From assembly GCA_024644725.1 (NCBI GenBank), contig JAHEHE010000007.1, positions 1-54,635 of the forward strand: 54,635 nucleotides of DNA, in the 5' to 3' direction. This DNA is from Flavobacteriaceae bacterium (lineage in GTDB: Bacteria > Bacteroidota > Bacteroidia > Flavobacteriales > Flavobacteriaceae). Each line of letters starts with the position of its first letter. Within the stretch, counting starts at the first letter, position 1. Of the stretch, positions 42,528 to 50,862 are shown one piece after another. Under the pieces are notes generated by a model. It had not been told where the DNA came from. It saw nothing but the letters and a program-made list of their open reading frames with translations, and did no database searches. Made by a program: the position numbers and the translations under genes.

Positions 42528-43643
42528 ATGAAAATCAAGCAAATCACACAAATCATTGAAGACCTTTGCCCGCTGCATTATGCGGAGGACTTTGACAATG
42601 TTGGACTTCTGGTGGGAAGCCCGGATCAAAGTGTCACTGGGGTACTGGTGACCCTGGATTGCCTCGAAAAAACGGTAGAGGAAGCGATAGAATCAAACTG
42701 TAATCTGATCGTCAGCTTCCACCCTATCGTATTCTCGGGTTTAAAAAAGATCAATGGGAAATCCTATGTCGAGAGAACGGTGATCAAAGCCATTAAAAAT
42801 GACATTGCCATTTATGCCATGCACACGGCATTGGACAATTCCATCAAAGGCGTGTCCAATAAAATGGCCGAGGTCCTGGGTCTGACCCATAGAAAAGTCT
42901 TGATTCCAAAACCAAAAACACTGAAGAAGCTCTCGACCTACGTCCCTCCTTCTGCAGCTGAAGTCGTCAGAAAAGCCCTTTTTGAAGCTGGAGCGGGCAA
43001 TATAGGCAACTACAGTCACTGCAGCTTCAACGCGCCGGGCGAAGGCACCTATCTTGGAGATGAATCCAGCCAACCCGCAATTGGAGAAAAGGAGGTTCTT
43101 CAAAAGGTTCCTGAACTGCTGATCACAGTCATTTTTGACAGTCATTTGCAGGGAGCGATTCTAAAAGCCTTGCGAGAAAGTCATCCCTATGAGGAAATTG
43201 CTTTTGACATAATCACCGTGGACAATTCCCACCCGGAGATTGGAATGGGAATGATTGGTGATTTGGAAAAAGATGAAAATACAAATGATTTTTTGTCCCG
43301 GCTGAAATCGACCTTTGGCACCCCGGTGATCCGGCATTCAGGCCTGGTTGCGGGTCATGTCAAAAGAATCGCTGTCCTGGGCGGTTCGGGAAGCTTTGGT
43401 ATTGAACGTGCGATTGCTGCTGGAGCGGATGTTTACGTGACATCTGACCTCAAGTATCACGACTTCTTCAAGGCAGAGAATAAGATCCTGCTGGTAGACA
43501 TTGGACACTACGAAAGTGAGCAGTTTACAAAAAACCTTTTGACGGATTATCTTACGAAAAAAATCACTAATTTTGCACCTGCCGTGCCCGAAAGCGGCAT
43601 AATTCTATCAAAAATCAGTACAAATCCTATCAATTACACATAG
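42528..43643 (+). CDS. Nif3-like dinuclear metal-centre protein
   Basis: The 371-residue protein belongs to the NIF3/YbgI family. Metal-binding positions are visible in NLIVSFHPIVF (His), MHTALDN (His/Asp) and DIGHYESEQF (His/Glu). An inserted central domain of about 100 residues (PSAAEVVRKALFEAGAGNIGNYSHCSFN) is typical of the longer bacterial form. Function is unsettled; GTP cyclohydrolase-like activity has been proposed for some members. It begins 36 bases after the previous stop. Confidence 0.93.
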   Translation: MKIKQITQIIEDLCPLHYAEDFDNVGLLVGSPDQSVTGVLVTLDCLEKTVEEAIESNCNLIVSFHPIVFSGLKKINGKSYVERTVIKAIKNDIAIYAMHTALDNSIKGVSNKMAEVLGLTHRKVLIPKPKTLKKLSTYVPPSAAEVVRKALFEAGAGNIGNYSHCSFNAPGEGTYLGDESSQPAIGEKEVLQKVPELLITVIFDSHLQGAILKALRESHPYEEIAFDIITVDNSHPEIGMGMIGDLEKDENTNDFLSRLKSTFGTPVIRHSGLVAGHVKRIAVLGGSGSFGIERAIAAGADVYVTSDLKYHDFFKAENKILLVDIGHYESEQFTKNLLTDYLTKKITNFAPAVPESGIILSKISTNPINYT

Positions 43644-43645
43644 AG

Positions 43646-44419
43646 ATGGCGAAGAAAAAAGAAGTTACCGTTGAAGAGAAGCTGAGAGCTTTGTATGACC
43701 TGCAGCTCATCGATTCCCGTATCGACGAGATCAAGAATATGAGAGGTGAGCTTCCCCTGGAAGTAAAAGATCTGGAAGATGAAATTGCTGGTTTGCAGAC
43801 CCGTTTGAACAATTTCAGCACCGACATTGAAAATCTCGAGACGGCTATCGCCAACAAAAAAAACAATATTGAGGAAGCCCGAGCGCTCACCAAAAAATAC
43901 GAGGAGCAACAGAAAAACGTAAGAAACAACAGGGAGTTCGATTCCATTTCCAAAGAGATCGAGTACCAGGACCTGGAGATTCAACTTGCTGAAAAGCACA
44001 TTCGTGAGTTTGAAGCCAAAATCGCTCAGAAAAATGAGATCATAGATGCGGCCAAAGAAAAAATGACCGAAAAGGAAACGCACCTCAAGCACAAGCAGGA
44101 TGAATTGAAGGCCATCATGGATGAGACAGAGAAGGAGGAGAAGCTCCTTGAGAAAAAATCTGTTGAATTCAGCAAGCAGATCGATGAGCGTTTGCTTCAG
44201 GCGTACCAGCGAATTCGTTCTACAGTGCGCAACGGCCTTGCCGTAGTGACTATAGAAAGAGGCGCCTCCGGAGGCTCATTCTTCACAATTCCACCTCAAA
44301 GACAAGTGGAGATTGCCTCAAGAAAGAAGATCATCACTGACGAACACAGTGGCAGGATTCTGATTGATTCGAATCTGGCGGAAGAAGAGCGCGATAAAAT
44401 GTCAGAGTACATAGGTTAA
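43646..44419 (+). CDS. Coiled-coil protein with a zinc-ribbon domain lacking its cysteines
   Basis: The 257-residue protein has a long charged coiled coil (about residues 25-175), followed by the C-terminal domain of the 'C4-type zinc ribbon' family. That domain keeps its framework (SFFTIPPQRQVEIASRKKII and SGRIL), but all four expected cysteines are gone: the first pair position reads GASGGS, the second DEHSGRI. Metal binding is therefore unlikely. It follows the Nif3 gene by two bases, a pairing common in bacteria. Role unknown. Confidence 0.9.
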   Translation: MAKKKEVTVEEKLRALYDLQLIDSRIDEIKNMRGELPLEVKDLEDEIAGLQTRLNNFSTDIENLETAIANKKNNIEEARALTKKYEEQQKNVRNNREFDSISKEIEYQDLEIQLAEKHIREFEAKIAQKNEIIDAAKEKMTEKETHLKHKQDELKAIMDETEKEEKLLEKKSVEFSKQIDERLLQAYQRIRSTVRNGLAVVTIERGASGGSFFTIPPQRQVEIASRKKIITDEHSGRILIDSNLAEEERDKMSEYIG

Positions 44420-44428
44420 GACCCGCTG

Positions 44429-45949
44429 ATGAGACCAGGGCAATTCCTTTTAATTTTCTTCTTCGCCCTTGCGACTCTAATTTCATGCACAAAAAAGAAC
44501 AATGAAGCCAAAGCAGAATTGCTGTTCCAGGCGCATTGTGCCCGTTGTCACGTAGGTCCGGATATAGGAGCCTTGCCCAAATCCATGTGGGCCGAGCGCG
44601 TTCTTCCTGACATGGCTTCCCGAATGGGTATCAAGGAGGGCGATTACGATCCTTTCAAAGGCATGAGCTTCGAGGAAAAAGAAATTGTCATGAAGGCAGG
44701 GGTTTATCCTTACACCCCTTTGCTTGAACCTGAAGACTGGGCAATTCTCAAAGAATACATTCTAAGCAATGCTCCCGACAGTCTCGCCGGTCAAGCGGAA
44801 AACGTGGAGTATGGCGTACAGGACCACTTCAAATCAGAGAAGATAACGCTGGACGATGCACCTGGCTCCTATTACACCTTTCTGGATTATGATGATAACA
44901 CACAATCGATACGTGTGGGGGATATCTCTGGAAACTTGATCGAACACAGTGTTTCCAGTGGGTCTACGGAAGTTTTGCACAAGGTCAACAGCGCCGTTGT
45001 CGACTACACTCAATTAGATACCATTTCGTTTATAACGGATGTGGGAATACTCGACCCTTCGGAACTCTCATCCGGAAAGATCTTCAGGGCCTATGACGAT
45101 AAGTTGGAGGCCATCCCGGAGATATTCCACCGACCGGTGAACAACCTGGTGACCGACTTTGACGGGGATGGCATAGACGAGCTGGTGATCAGTGAGTTTG
45201 GTCACAGAACCGGGCAGCTGACCCTGATGCGGGGACTGCCCAACGGCAATTACGAAAGAAGAATTCTTCTCACATTGCCCGGAACCATTCGTGCGGTTGC
45301 AGAGGACATGGACAAAGACGGGGATCTCGATATCGTGGCGATCACCTCTCAGGGAGACGAAAGCATCACCATTCTTTATCAGGAAGAAGATTTGCGATTT
45401 CGGGTTGACCGCGCGATTCGATTCAGCCCCATCTACGGAAGCAGCTGGTTTGAATTGCTCGACTACGACCATGACGGTGACATAGACATCGTCACGGTAA
45501 ACGGAGACAACGCTGACAAAACCTATATCGCGAAACCTTATCACGGTCTGAGAATTCATCTCAATGATGGGCAGAATCAGTTCACCGAGGCCTTTTTTCA
45601 TCCGCTGAATGGAGCCACACGCTTTGTCTCAGAGGATTTTGACCAGGACGGTGACTTCGATTTTGCCGTCATCTCTACTTTCCCGGATTACGAAAACGCG
45701 CCAGACCTGGCTCTGGTGTACCTGGAAAACCAGGATGCGTCCAAGTTCAAATTCAAGCCTTTAAAATTTGAGGAGTCCAATTTGAGTCGCTGGTTCCTGT
45801 TGGATAAGGGCGACATTGATGCTGATGGAGACATCGACATCATTCTCAGCGCCTTTACCTATACCTTCACCCCGGTACCTGAAAAATTCAGCAAACAATG
45901 GCAGGACAACAATGTAGATATTCTTCTGCTTCAAAATCAGCTCAAGTAA
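44429..45949 (+). CDS. Lipoprotein cytochrome c with FG-GAP/VCBS repeats
   Basis: The 506-residue exported protein ends its signal in a lipobox (LISC, Cys20). A c-type heme motif CARCH (Cys37, Cys40, His41) follows in a short N-terminal domain of about 90 residues. The rest is a beta-propeller-like array with calcium-binding FG-GAP/VCBS repeats, each carrying an acidic loop (DFDGDGIDELVI, DMDKDGDLDIVAI, DYDHDGDIDIVTV, DFDQDGDFDFAVI, DIDADGDIDIIL). A surface electron carrier fused to a propeller is inferred. It overlaps the convergent UbiA-like gene by eight bases. Confidence 0.87.
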   Translation: MRPGQFLLIFFFALATLISCTKKNNEAKAELLFQAHCARCHVGPDIGALPKSMWAERVLPDMASRMGIKEGDYDPFKGMSFEEKEIVMKAGVYPYTPLLEPEDWAILKEYILSNAPDSLAGQAENVEYGVQDHFKSEKITLDDAPGSYYTFLDYDDNTQSIRVGDISGNLIEHSVSSGSTEVLHKVNSAVVDYTQLDTISFITDVGILDPSELSSGKIFRAYDDKLEAIPEIFHRPVNNLVTDFDGDGIDELVISEFGHRTGQLTLMRGLPNGNYERRILLTLPGTIRAVAEDMDKDGDLDIVAITSQGDESITILYQEEDLRFRVDRAIRFSPIYGSSWFELLDYDHDGDIDIVTVNGDNADKTYIAKPYHGLRIHLNDGQNQFTEAFFHPLNGATRFVSEDFDQDGDFDFAVISTFPDYENAPDLALVYLENQDASKFKFKPLKFEESNLSRWFLLDKGDIDADGDIDIILSAFTYTFTPVPEKFSKQWQDNNVDILLLQNQLK

Positions 45950-46766
45950 GGGCAACGGAAAGGGCCAGCCAAAACATGGGAATGCCCTCCACCCAAAATC
46001 CACTGTAAAATCTGCTCTGATACACCCCGGATTTCAGAATGAATCCCCCGGAGACTGCGGCTGCGGCCAGCCCGGACCACTGTTCCCAGGCCTGGAAAAA
46101 ATCCCCGTAAAAAAACAACAGTGCAAAGCCCAAAAGTGCTCCTAGCGCGAGGATCTTTGACTTGCCCACACCAATCGTTTGGGGCAAGGTGGCGAGATCC
46201 GGGTCATCGAGCTGAAGATCGCGGATATCAAAGGGTATGGTGATGGCCAGCACTATAAGGAAGCGCTGCACCAAAACGACCCATACTTTGCCGTCAAAGG
46301 ACAATTCATTGACCCAAACCGGAAAAAGAACGGTGACTCCAGCCCAAACGGCAGCGATTAAAAAGAGCTTGAAGCCCGGAAGGTTTCGAAGTCCCCTGAG
46401 GCTCCCGCGAGACGGAACGACATAAAACAGAGTCAACAGGAAGAAAGGGATGATAAAAACCAGGTCGCCCCATGAGAACTTCAAGGCCCAGTAGATCGAT
46501 CCAAGAAGGGCAACTGCATTGAGTGCCAAAAGCCAGCTTCGGCTCGAACGCATCCAGTTTGACAGTGAAGGATAGAGCCGCTCCATCTGGACGACACGAA
46601 TGAAATTGTAGGCCAGAACGGTTCCACAAAAAATAAACCAAACACTTCTCTCGTCGCGCAACTGATAAGGCTTCAGGGTGAGCAATACCAGACATGAGGT
46701 GCTGAGTGCCACGTGGATATTGCTGAAGACATAAAAACTGAAGAATCTTTCGATCAGACGCATCAT
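45942..46766 (-). CDS. UbiA-like polytopic membrane protein with a degenerate first Asp motif
   Basis: The 274-residue protein has about eight hydrophobic segments in a UbiA-prenyltransferase pattern. The second acidic motif is intact as DIRDLQLDD. The first (NDxxDxxxD in UbiA) has lost its aspartates: the matching stretch reads YNFIRVVQMERLYPSL. Prenyl transfer by the usual mechanism is therefore doubtful, although a Bacteroidota-specific activity is possible. It is convergent with the cytochrome/FG-GAP gene and divergent from gcvP. Confidence 0.75.
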   Translation of the reverse strand: MMRLIERFFSFYVFSNIHVALSTSCLVLLTLKPYQLRDERSVWFIFCGTVLAYNFIRVVQMERLYPSLSNWMRSSRSWLLALNAVALLGSIYWALKFSWGDLVFIIPFFLLTLFYVVPSRGSLRGLRNLPGFKLFLIAAVWAGVTVLFPVWVNELSFDGKVWVVLVQRFLIVLAITIPFDIRDLQLDDPDLATLPQTIGVGKSKILALGALLGFALLFFYGDFFQAWEQWSGLAAAAVSGGFILKSGVYQSRFYSGFWVEGIPMFWLALSVALT

Positions 46767-46825
46767 TGCATATTACGATGAAAAAAGTTAATAAATTCTA
46801 ATCAATTTATAGCTTTCCGCAGGAA

Positions 46826-46854
46826 TTTGTTTTGGTCAAAAATGAGTATTTTTG
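46826..46854 (+). promoter_or_regulatory. Promoter of gcvP
   Basis: TTTG (46826-46829) and TATTTTTG (46847-46854) are separated by 17 bases, a near-consensus Bacteroidota promoter. The gcvP ATG is 22 bases past the -7 box. Confidence 0.65.
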
Positions 46855-46876
46855 TCACCTCGCAAATAATTATCTT

Positions 46877-49726
46877 ATGCAAACTGATTCTTTTGTTTTA
46901 CGACACCTCGGACCCAACCGGAAAGAGATTAATCACATGTTAAAAACTGTCGGGGTTGAATCCCTCCAGGAACTGGTTCATCACACCGTTCCGGATGACA
47001 TCCGACTCAACGCGGAGCTTGATTTGCCCGAGGCGCTCAGCGAAAATGAATTCGCCTCACACATTCAAAAACTTGGCAACAAGAACAAGCAGTTCAAGTC
47101 TTATATCGGAATGGGCTACCACCCTACCTCTTTGCCCGCCGTCATTCAGAGAAATATTTTTGAAAATCCGAGCTGGTATACGTCCTATACGCCTTACCAG
47201 GCTGAGATTTCTCAGGGTCGCCTCGAGGCGCTGCTCAACTATCAGACCGTGATCACCGACCTGACCGGATTGCCGATAGCCAACTCTTCATTGCTCGATG
47301 AAGGCACAGCTGCGGCTGAGGCCATGCTCATGCTTTTTAACGGAAGGAGCCGGGCGCAAAAGAAGTCAAATGCACTCTCTTTCTTTGTCTCAGAAGAGCT
47401 GTTTCCCCAAACACGTGACATTCTGCTGACCCGTGCCGAACCACTGGGCATCAAACTTGTCTACGGAGATCATGAAGAGGCTCTACTTGACGAGAGCTTT
47501 TTTGGATGTATCGTTCAATACCCCGGAAAGCACGGCAAAATTTGCGACTATACAGAATTTATCAACAAGGCCCACGAACAGGACTGTAAGGTGGTGGTAG
47601 CCGCAGATCTTTTGAGTCTCGCCATATTGAAATCACCTGCCGAAATGGGGGCTGACGTTTGCGTGGGAACCACACAACGCTTTGGAATTCCCCTCGGGTT
47701 TGGCGGTCCTCACGCGGCTTTCTTTGCCACGACCGAATCCTACAAAAGAAATATTCCCGGACGAATCATCGGGGTTACCTTAGACACAGACGGGAACCGT
47801 GCCCTTAGAATGGCGCTTCAGACCCGTGAACAGCATATCAAGAGGGAAAAAGCGACCTCAAACATCTGCACTGCTCAAGTGCTTCTGGCGGTGATGGCAG
47901 GCATGTACGCCGTTTATCACGGTGGTGAGGGAATCAAATACATCGCGAGGCAAATTCATTCCCTGACGAACATTCTGAACGATGCCTGCACCAAACTCGG
48001 ACTGGAGCAGGAAAACCAGAACTTTTTTGACACACTGAAGATCAAGGTTTCAAACGCGCACAAACTGAAAGACATCGCCGAGGCCAAAGAGGTGAATTTC
48101 AACTATGTCGACAACAACACGATCAGCGTCTCGATCAATGAAACGACTACGCTTGAAGACGTCGAGGAAATCATAGACATCCTGGCCCACTCCGAGAACC
48201 TTTACTCGTTTAAAGTAACGGATTGTCCGGTCAGCATGTCGATCCCAACGGGCATGAGAAGGATTTCGAGCTATCTCACCCATGAAGTTTTCAACTCCTA
48301 TCATTCCGAAACCGAAATGATGCGATACATCAAAAGGCTGGAGCGAAAAGACATCTCTCTGGCTGACTCCATGATATCGTTGGGCTCCTGCACGATGAAG
48401 CTCAATGCTGCAACCGAAATGCTACCATTGAGCCAGAGCAATTGGAATTCGATACACCCTTACGTGCCGGTTCAACAGGCACAGGGTTATCACGAGATGC
48501 TGCGCGAGCTCGAATCACAGCTCAATGTAATCACAGGTTTTGCCGGGACTTCTCTGCAGCCGAACTCGGGCGCCCAAGGGGAATACGCCGGGCTGATGGT
48601 GATCCGTGCTTATCACAGGTCCAACGGAGAGGAGCACAGGAACATTTGTCTGATCCCTGCATCCGCTCACGGAACAAATCCGGCTTCGGCCGTCATGGCG
48701 GGTATGAAAGTGGTCGTGACGAAGACATCTGAAAATGGCAACATTGACGTGGATGACCTGAAGGAAAAAGCAGAATTGCACAAGGAAAACCTGGCTGCAT
48801 TGATGGTTACCTACCCTTCTACACACGGCGTTTTTGAGTCAACAATTCGGGAAATTACCGGAATTGTGCATGACAATGGAGGTCAGGTCTACATGGACGG
48901 AGCCAATATGAACGCACAGGTCGGCCTGACGAATCCTGCCCGCATCGGAGCGGATGTCTGTCATTTGAACCTGCACAAGACCTTTGCTATTCCTCATGGA
49001 GGCGGAGGACCCGGAGTGGGCCCGATCTGCGTGGCGGAGCACCTGGTTGAGTTCCTGCCGTCCAACCCGATAATCAAAACGGGAGGATCGAAATCGATTC
49101 ACGCGATTTCAGCTGCTCCCTTTGGATCGGCCCTGGTGGATCTTATTTCCTACAGCTACATAAAAATGCTCGGACCCAGCGGTTTGAAGCGGTCCACGAT
49201 AATTGCCATTCTCAATGCGAACTATCTTAAGTCACTTCTTGAGGAGCACTATCCGATCCTCTACACGGGCGAAAAAGGTTTTGTGGCGCATGAGATGATT
49301 TTGGACCTGAGACAATTCAAAGCCAAGGGAATCGAAGTGGCAGATATCGCAAAACGTCTGATGGATTTCGGATTCCATGCCCCCACAGTTTCTTTCCCGG
49401 TGGCCGGCACCCTAATGATCGAGCCAACGGAAAGCGAGAATAAAAGGGAACTGGACCGATTTGCCGCTGCTATGATTCAGATAAAAAAGGAGATCGATGC
49501 CTATGACGGTGAAGACAGTGTATTGAAAAATGCGCCTCACACTCAGGCCATGCTGACAAGTGACACCTGGGACCACCCCTACTCACGTAAAGAAGCAGCA
49601 TTTGCCCTGGATTTTGTGGCTGAGAACAAATATTGGCCCACAGTTCGCAGGGTAAACGAGGCTTACGGTGACAGACATCTGGTTTGCTCCTGTAACCCCA
49701 TAGAAGATTATATCGAACAGGACTGA
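46877..49726 (+). CDS. gcvP: Glycine dehydrogenase (decarboxylating), P-protein
   Basis: This PLP enzyme decarboxylates glycine and passes the aminomethyl group to the lipoyl H-protein. The 949-residue protein is the single-chain P-protein. It starts with FVLRHLGPN and carries the PLP lysine at Lys701 in NLHKTFAIPHGGGGPG. Other signatures are YTPYQAEISQGRLEALLNYQ and SLGSCTMKLNAA. I chose 46877, after the promoter box; an upstream ATG at 46832 would precede transcription. The other cleavage genes are not in the window, so it is monocistronic here. Confidence 0.97.
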   Translation: MQTDSFVLRHLGPNRKEINHMLKTVGVESLQELVHHTVPDDIRLNAELDLPEALSENEFASHIQKLGNKNKQFKSYIGMGYHPTSLPAVIQRNIFENPSWYTSYTPYQAEISQGRLEALLNYQTVITDLTGLPIANSSLLDEGTAAAEAMLMLFNGRSRAQKKSNALSFFVSEELFPQTRDILLTRAEPLGIKLVYGDHEEALLDESFFGCIVQYPGKHGKICDYTEFINKAHEQDCKVVVAADLLSLAILKSPAEMGADVCVGTTQRFGIPLGFGGPHAAFFATTESYKRNIPGRIIGVTLDTDGNRALRMALQTREQHIKREKATSNICTAQVLLAVMAGMYAVYHGGEGIKYIARQIHSLTNILNDACTKLGLEQENQNFFDTLKIKVSNAHKLKDIAEAKEVNFNYVDNNTISVSINETTTLEDVEEIIDILAHSENLYSFKVTDCPVSMSIPTGMRRISSYLTHEVFNSYHSETEMMRYIKRLERKDISLADSMISLGSCTMKLNAATEMLPLSQSNWNSIHPYVPVQQAQGYHEMLRELESQLNVITGFAGTSLQPNSGAQGEYAGLMVIRAYHRSNGEEHRNICLIPASAHGTNPASAVMAGMKVVVTKTSENGNIDVDDLKEKAELHKENLAALMVTYPSTHGVFESTIREITGIVHDNGGQVYMDGANMNAQVGLTNPARIGADVCHLNLHKTFAIPHGGGGPGVGPICVAEHLVEFLPSNPIIKTGGSKSIHAISAAPFGSALVDLISYSYIKMLGPSGLKRSTIIAILNANYLKSLLEEHYPILYTGEKGFVAHEMILDLRQFKAKGIEVADIAKRLMDFGFHAPTVSFPVAGTLMIEPTESENKRELDRFAAAMIQIKKEIDAYDGEDSVLKNAPHTQAMLTSDTWDHPYSRKEAAFALDFVAENKYWPTVRRVNEAYGDRHLVCSCNPIEDYIEQD

Positions 49727-49804
49727 TGAAATTCGAGTGTGGAAATTGAAGATTTAGGCGGAACTTTGGCCATTTTTTAGGAATCCTTTTTGCTAAAAAA
49801 ATTG

Positions 49805-49812
49805 TATTTTTG
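49805..49812 (+). promoter_or_regulatory. -7 box (TATTTTTG) of the pdhA-pdhC operon
   Basis: A perfect TAnnTTTG lies 23 bases before the pdhA ATG. TTTG elements upstream do not have standard spacing. Confidence 0.5.
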
Positions 49813-49835
49813 CCATTCGAAAAAATGTACGGAAC

Positions 49836-50834
49836 ATGAAAAAAATAACGAAAGAAACCTATGTCAACTGGTACAAAGACATGCTTTTCTGGCGAAAATT
49901 CGAAGATAAGCTCGCTGCAGTTTACATCCAACAGAAGGTAAGAGGTTTCTTGCATCTGTACAACGGACAGGAGGCTGTTTTGGCAGGAGCCTTGCACGCC
50001 ATGGATCTGTCAAAAGACAAAATGATCACCGCGTACAGGAACCACGTGCAACCCATTGGAATGGGAGTTGACCCAAAAAGAGTGATGGCCGAGTTGTATG
50101 GCAAAGTAACGGGGACATCCCATGGAATGGGAGGTTCAATGCATATTTTTTCCAAGGAGAAGGGTTTTTATGGCGGACATGGTATTGTAGGCGGACAGAT
50201 TCCCCTGGGAGCCGGAATTGCATTTGCCGACAAATATTTCGGTCGCGGAGGAGTGACTATCACTTATTTTGGTGACGGAGCGGCCCGACAAGGCTCGCTA
50301 CATGAAACCTTCAACATGGCGATGGCCTGGGAATTGCCCGTTGTGTTTATCGTCGAGAACAACGGATATGCAATGGGAACCTCGGTTGCCAGAACCGCCA
50401 ATCACCCAGACATCTGGAAGCTCGGACTGGCCTATGAAATGCCATCGGAACCCGTGGATGGTATGAATCCGGTTGAGGTCGCCAAGGCCATGGACAAGGC
50501 CATCAAACACGCCCGAAGCGGCAAGGGCCCTTATTTCCTTGAAATGAAGACCTACAGGTACAGGGGTCATTCCATGAGTGATGCTCAGAAATACAGAACC
50601 AAGGATGAAGTTGCGGAATACAAGAAAATCGATCCGATTACCCAGGTTCTAGAGATTATCAAAGAAAAGAAATACCTGAAAGAGGAAGAGATAAAACAGA
50701 TCAATGACGAGGTCAAGGCAATGGTGGCAGAGTGCGAAAAATTTGCCGACGAATCACCATATCCGGAAAAACAGCAATTGTACGACGTCGTTTACGAACA
50801 GGAGGATTATCCGTTTCTGAAGCATCGCATTTAA
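49836..50834 (+). CDS. pdhA: Pyruvate dehydrogenase E1 component, alpha subunit
   Basis: The 332-residue protein binds thiamine diphosphate. The signature GDGAARQGSLHETFNMA...VENNGYAMGT fits the GDG-x(24-27)-NN motif. The phosphorylation-loop region YRYRGHSMSDAQKYR is typical of the alpha subunit. With E1-beta it decarboxylates pyruvate and acylates E2. The beta subunit is not in the window, consistent with Bacteroidota, where pdhB often lies elsewhere. pdhC follows 28 bases later. Confidence 0.96.
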   Translation: MKKITKETYVNWYKDMLFWRKFEDKLAAVYIQQKVRGFLHLYNGQEAVLAGALHAMDLSKDKMITAYRNHVQPIGMGVDPKRVMAELYGKVTGTSHGMGGSMHIFSKEKGFYGGHGIVGGQIPLGAGIAFADKYFGRGGVTITYFGDGAARQGSLHETFNMAMAWELPVVFIVENNGYAMGTSVARTANHPDIWKLGLAYEMPSEPVDGMNPVEVAKAMDKAIKHARSGKGPYFLEMKTYRYRGHSMSDAQKYRTKDEVAEYKKIDPITQVLEIIKEKKYLKEEEIKQINDEVKAMVAECEKFADESPYPEKQQLYDVVYEQEDYPFLKHRI

Positions 50835-50862
50835 AATATCAAGACCGAAAAACTAGAGAAAG

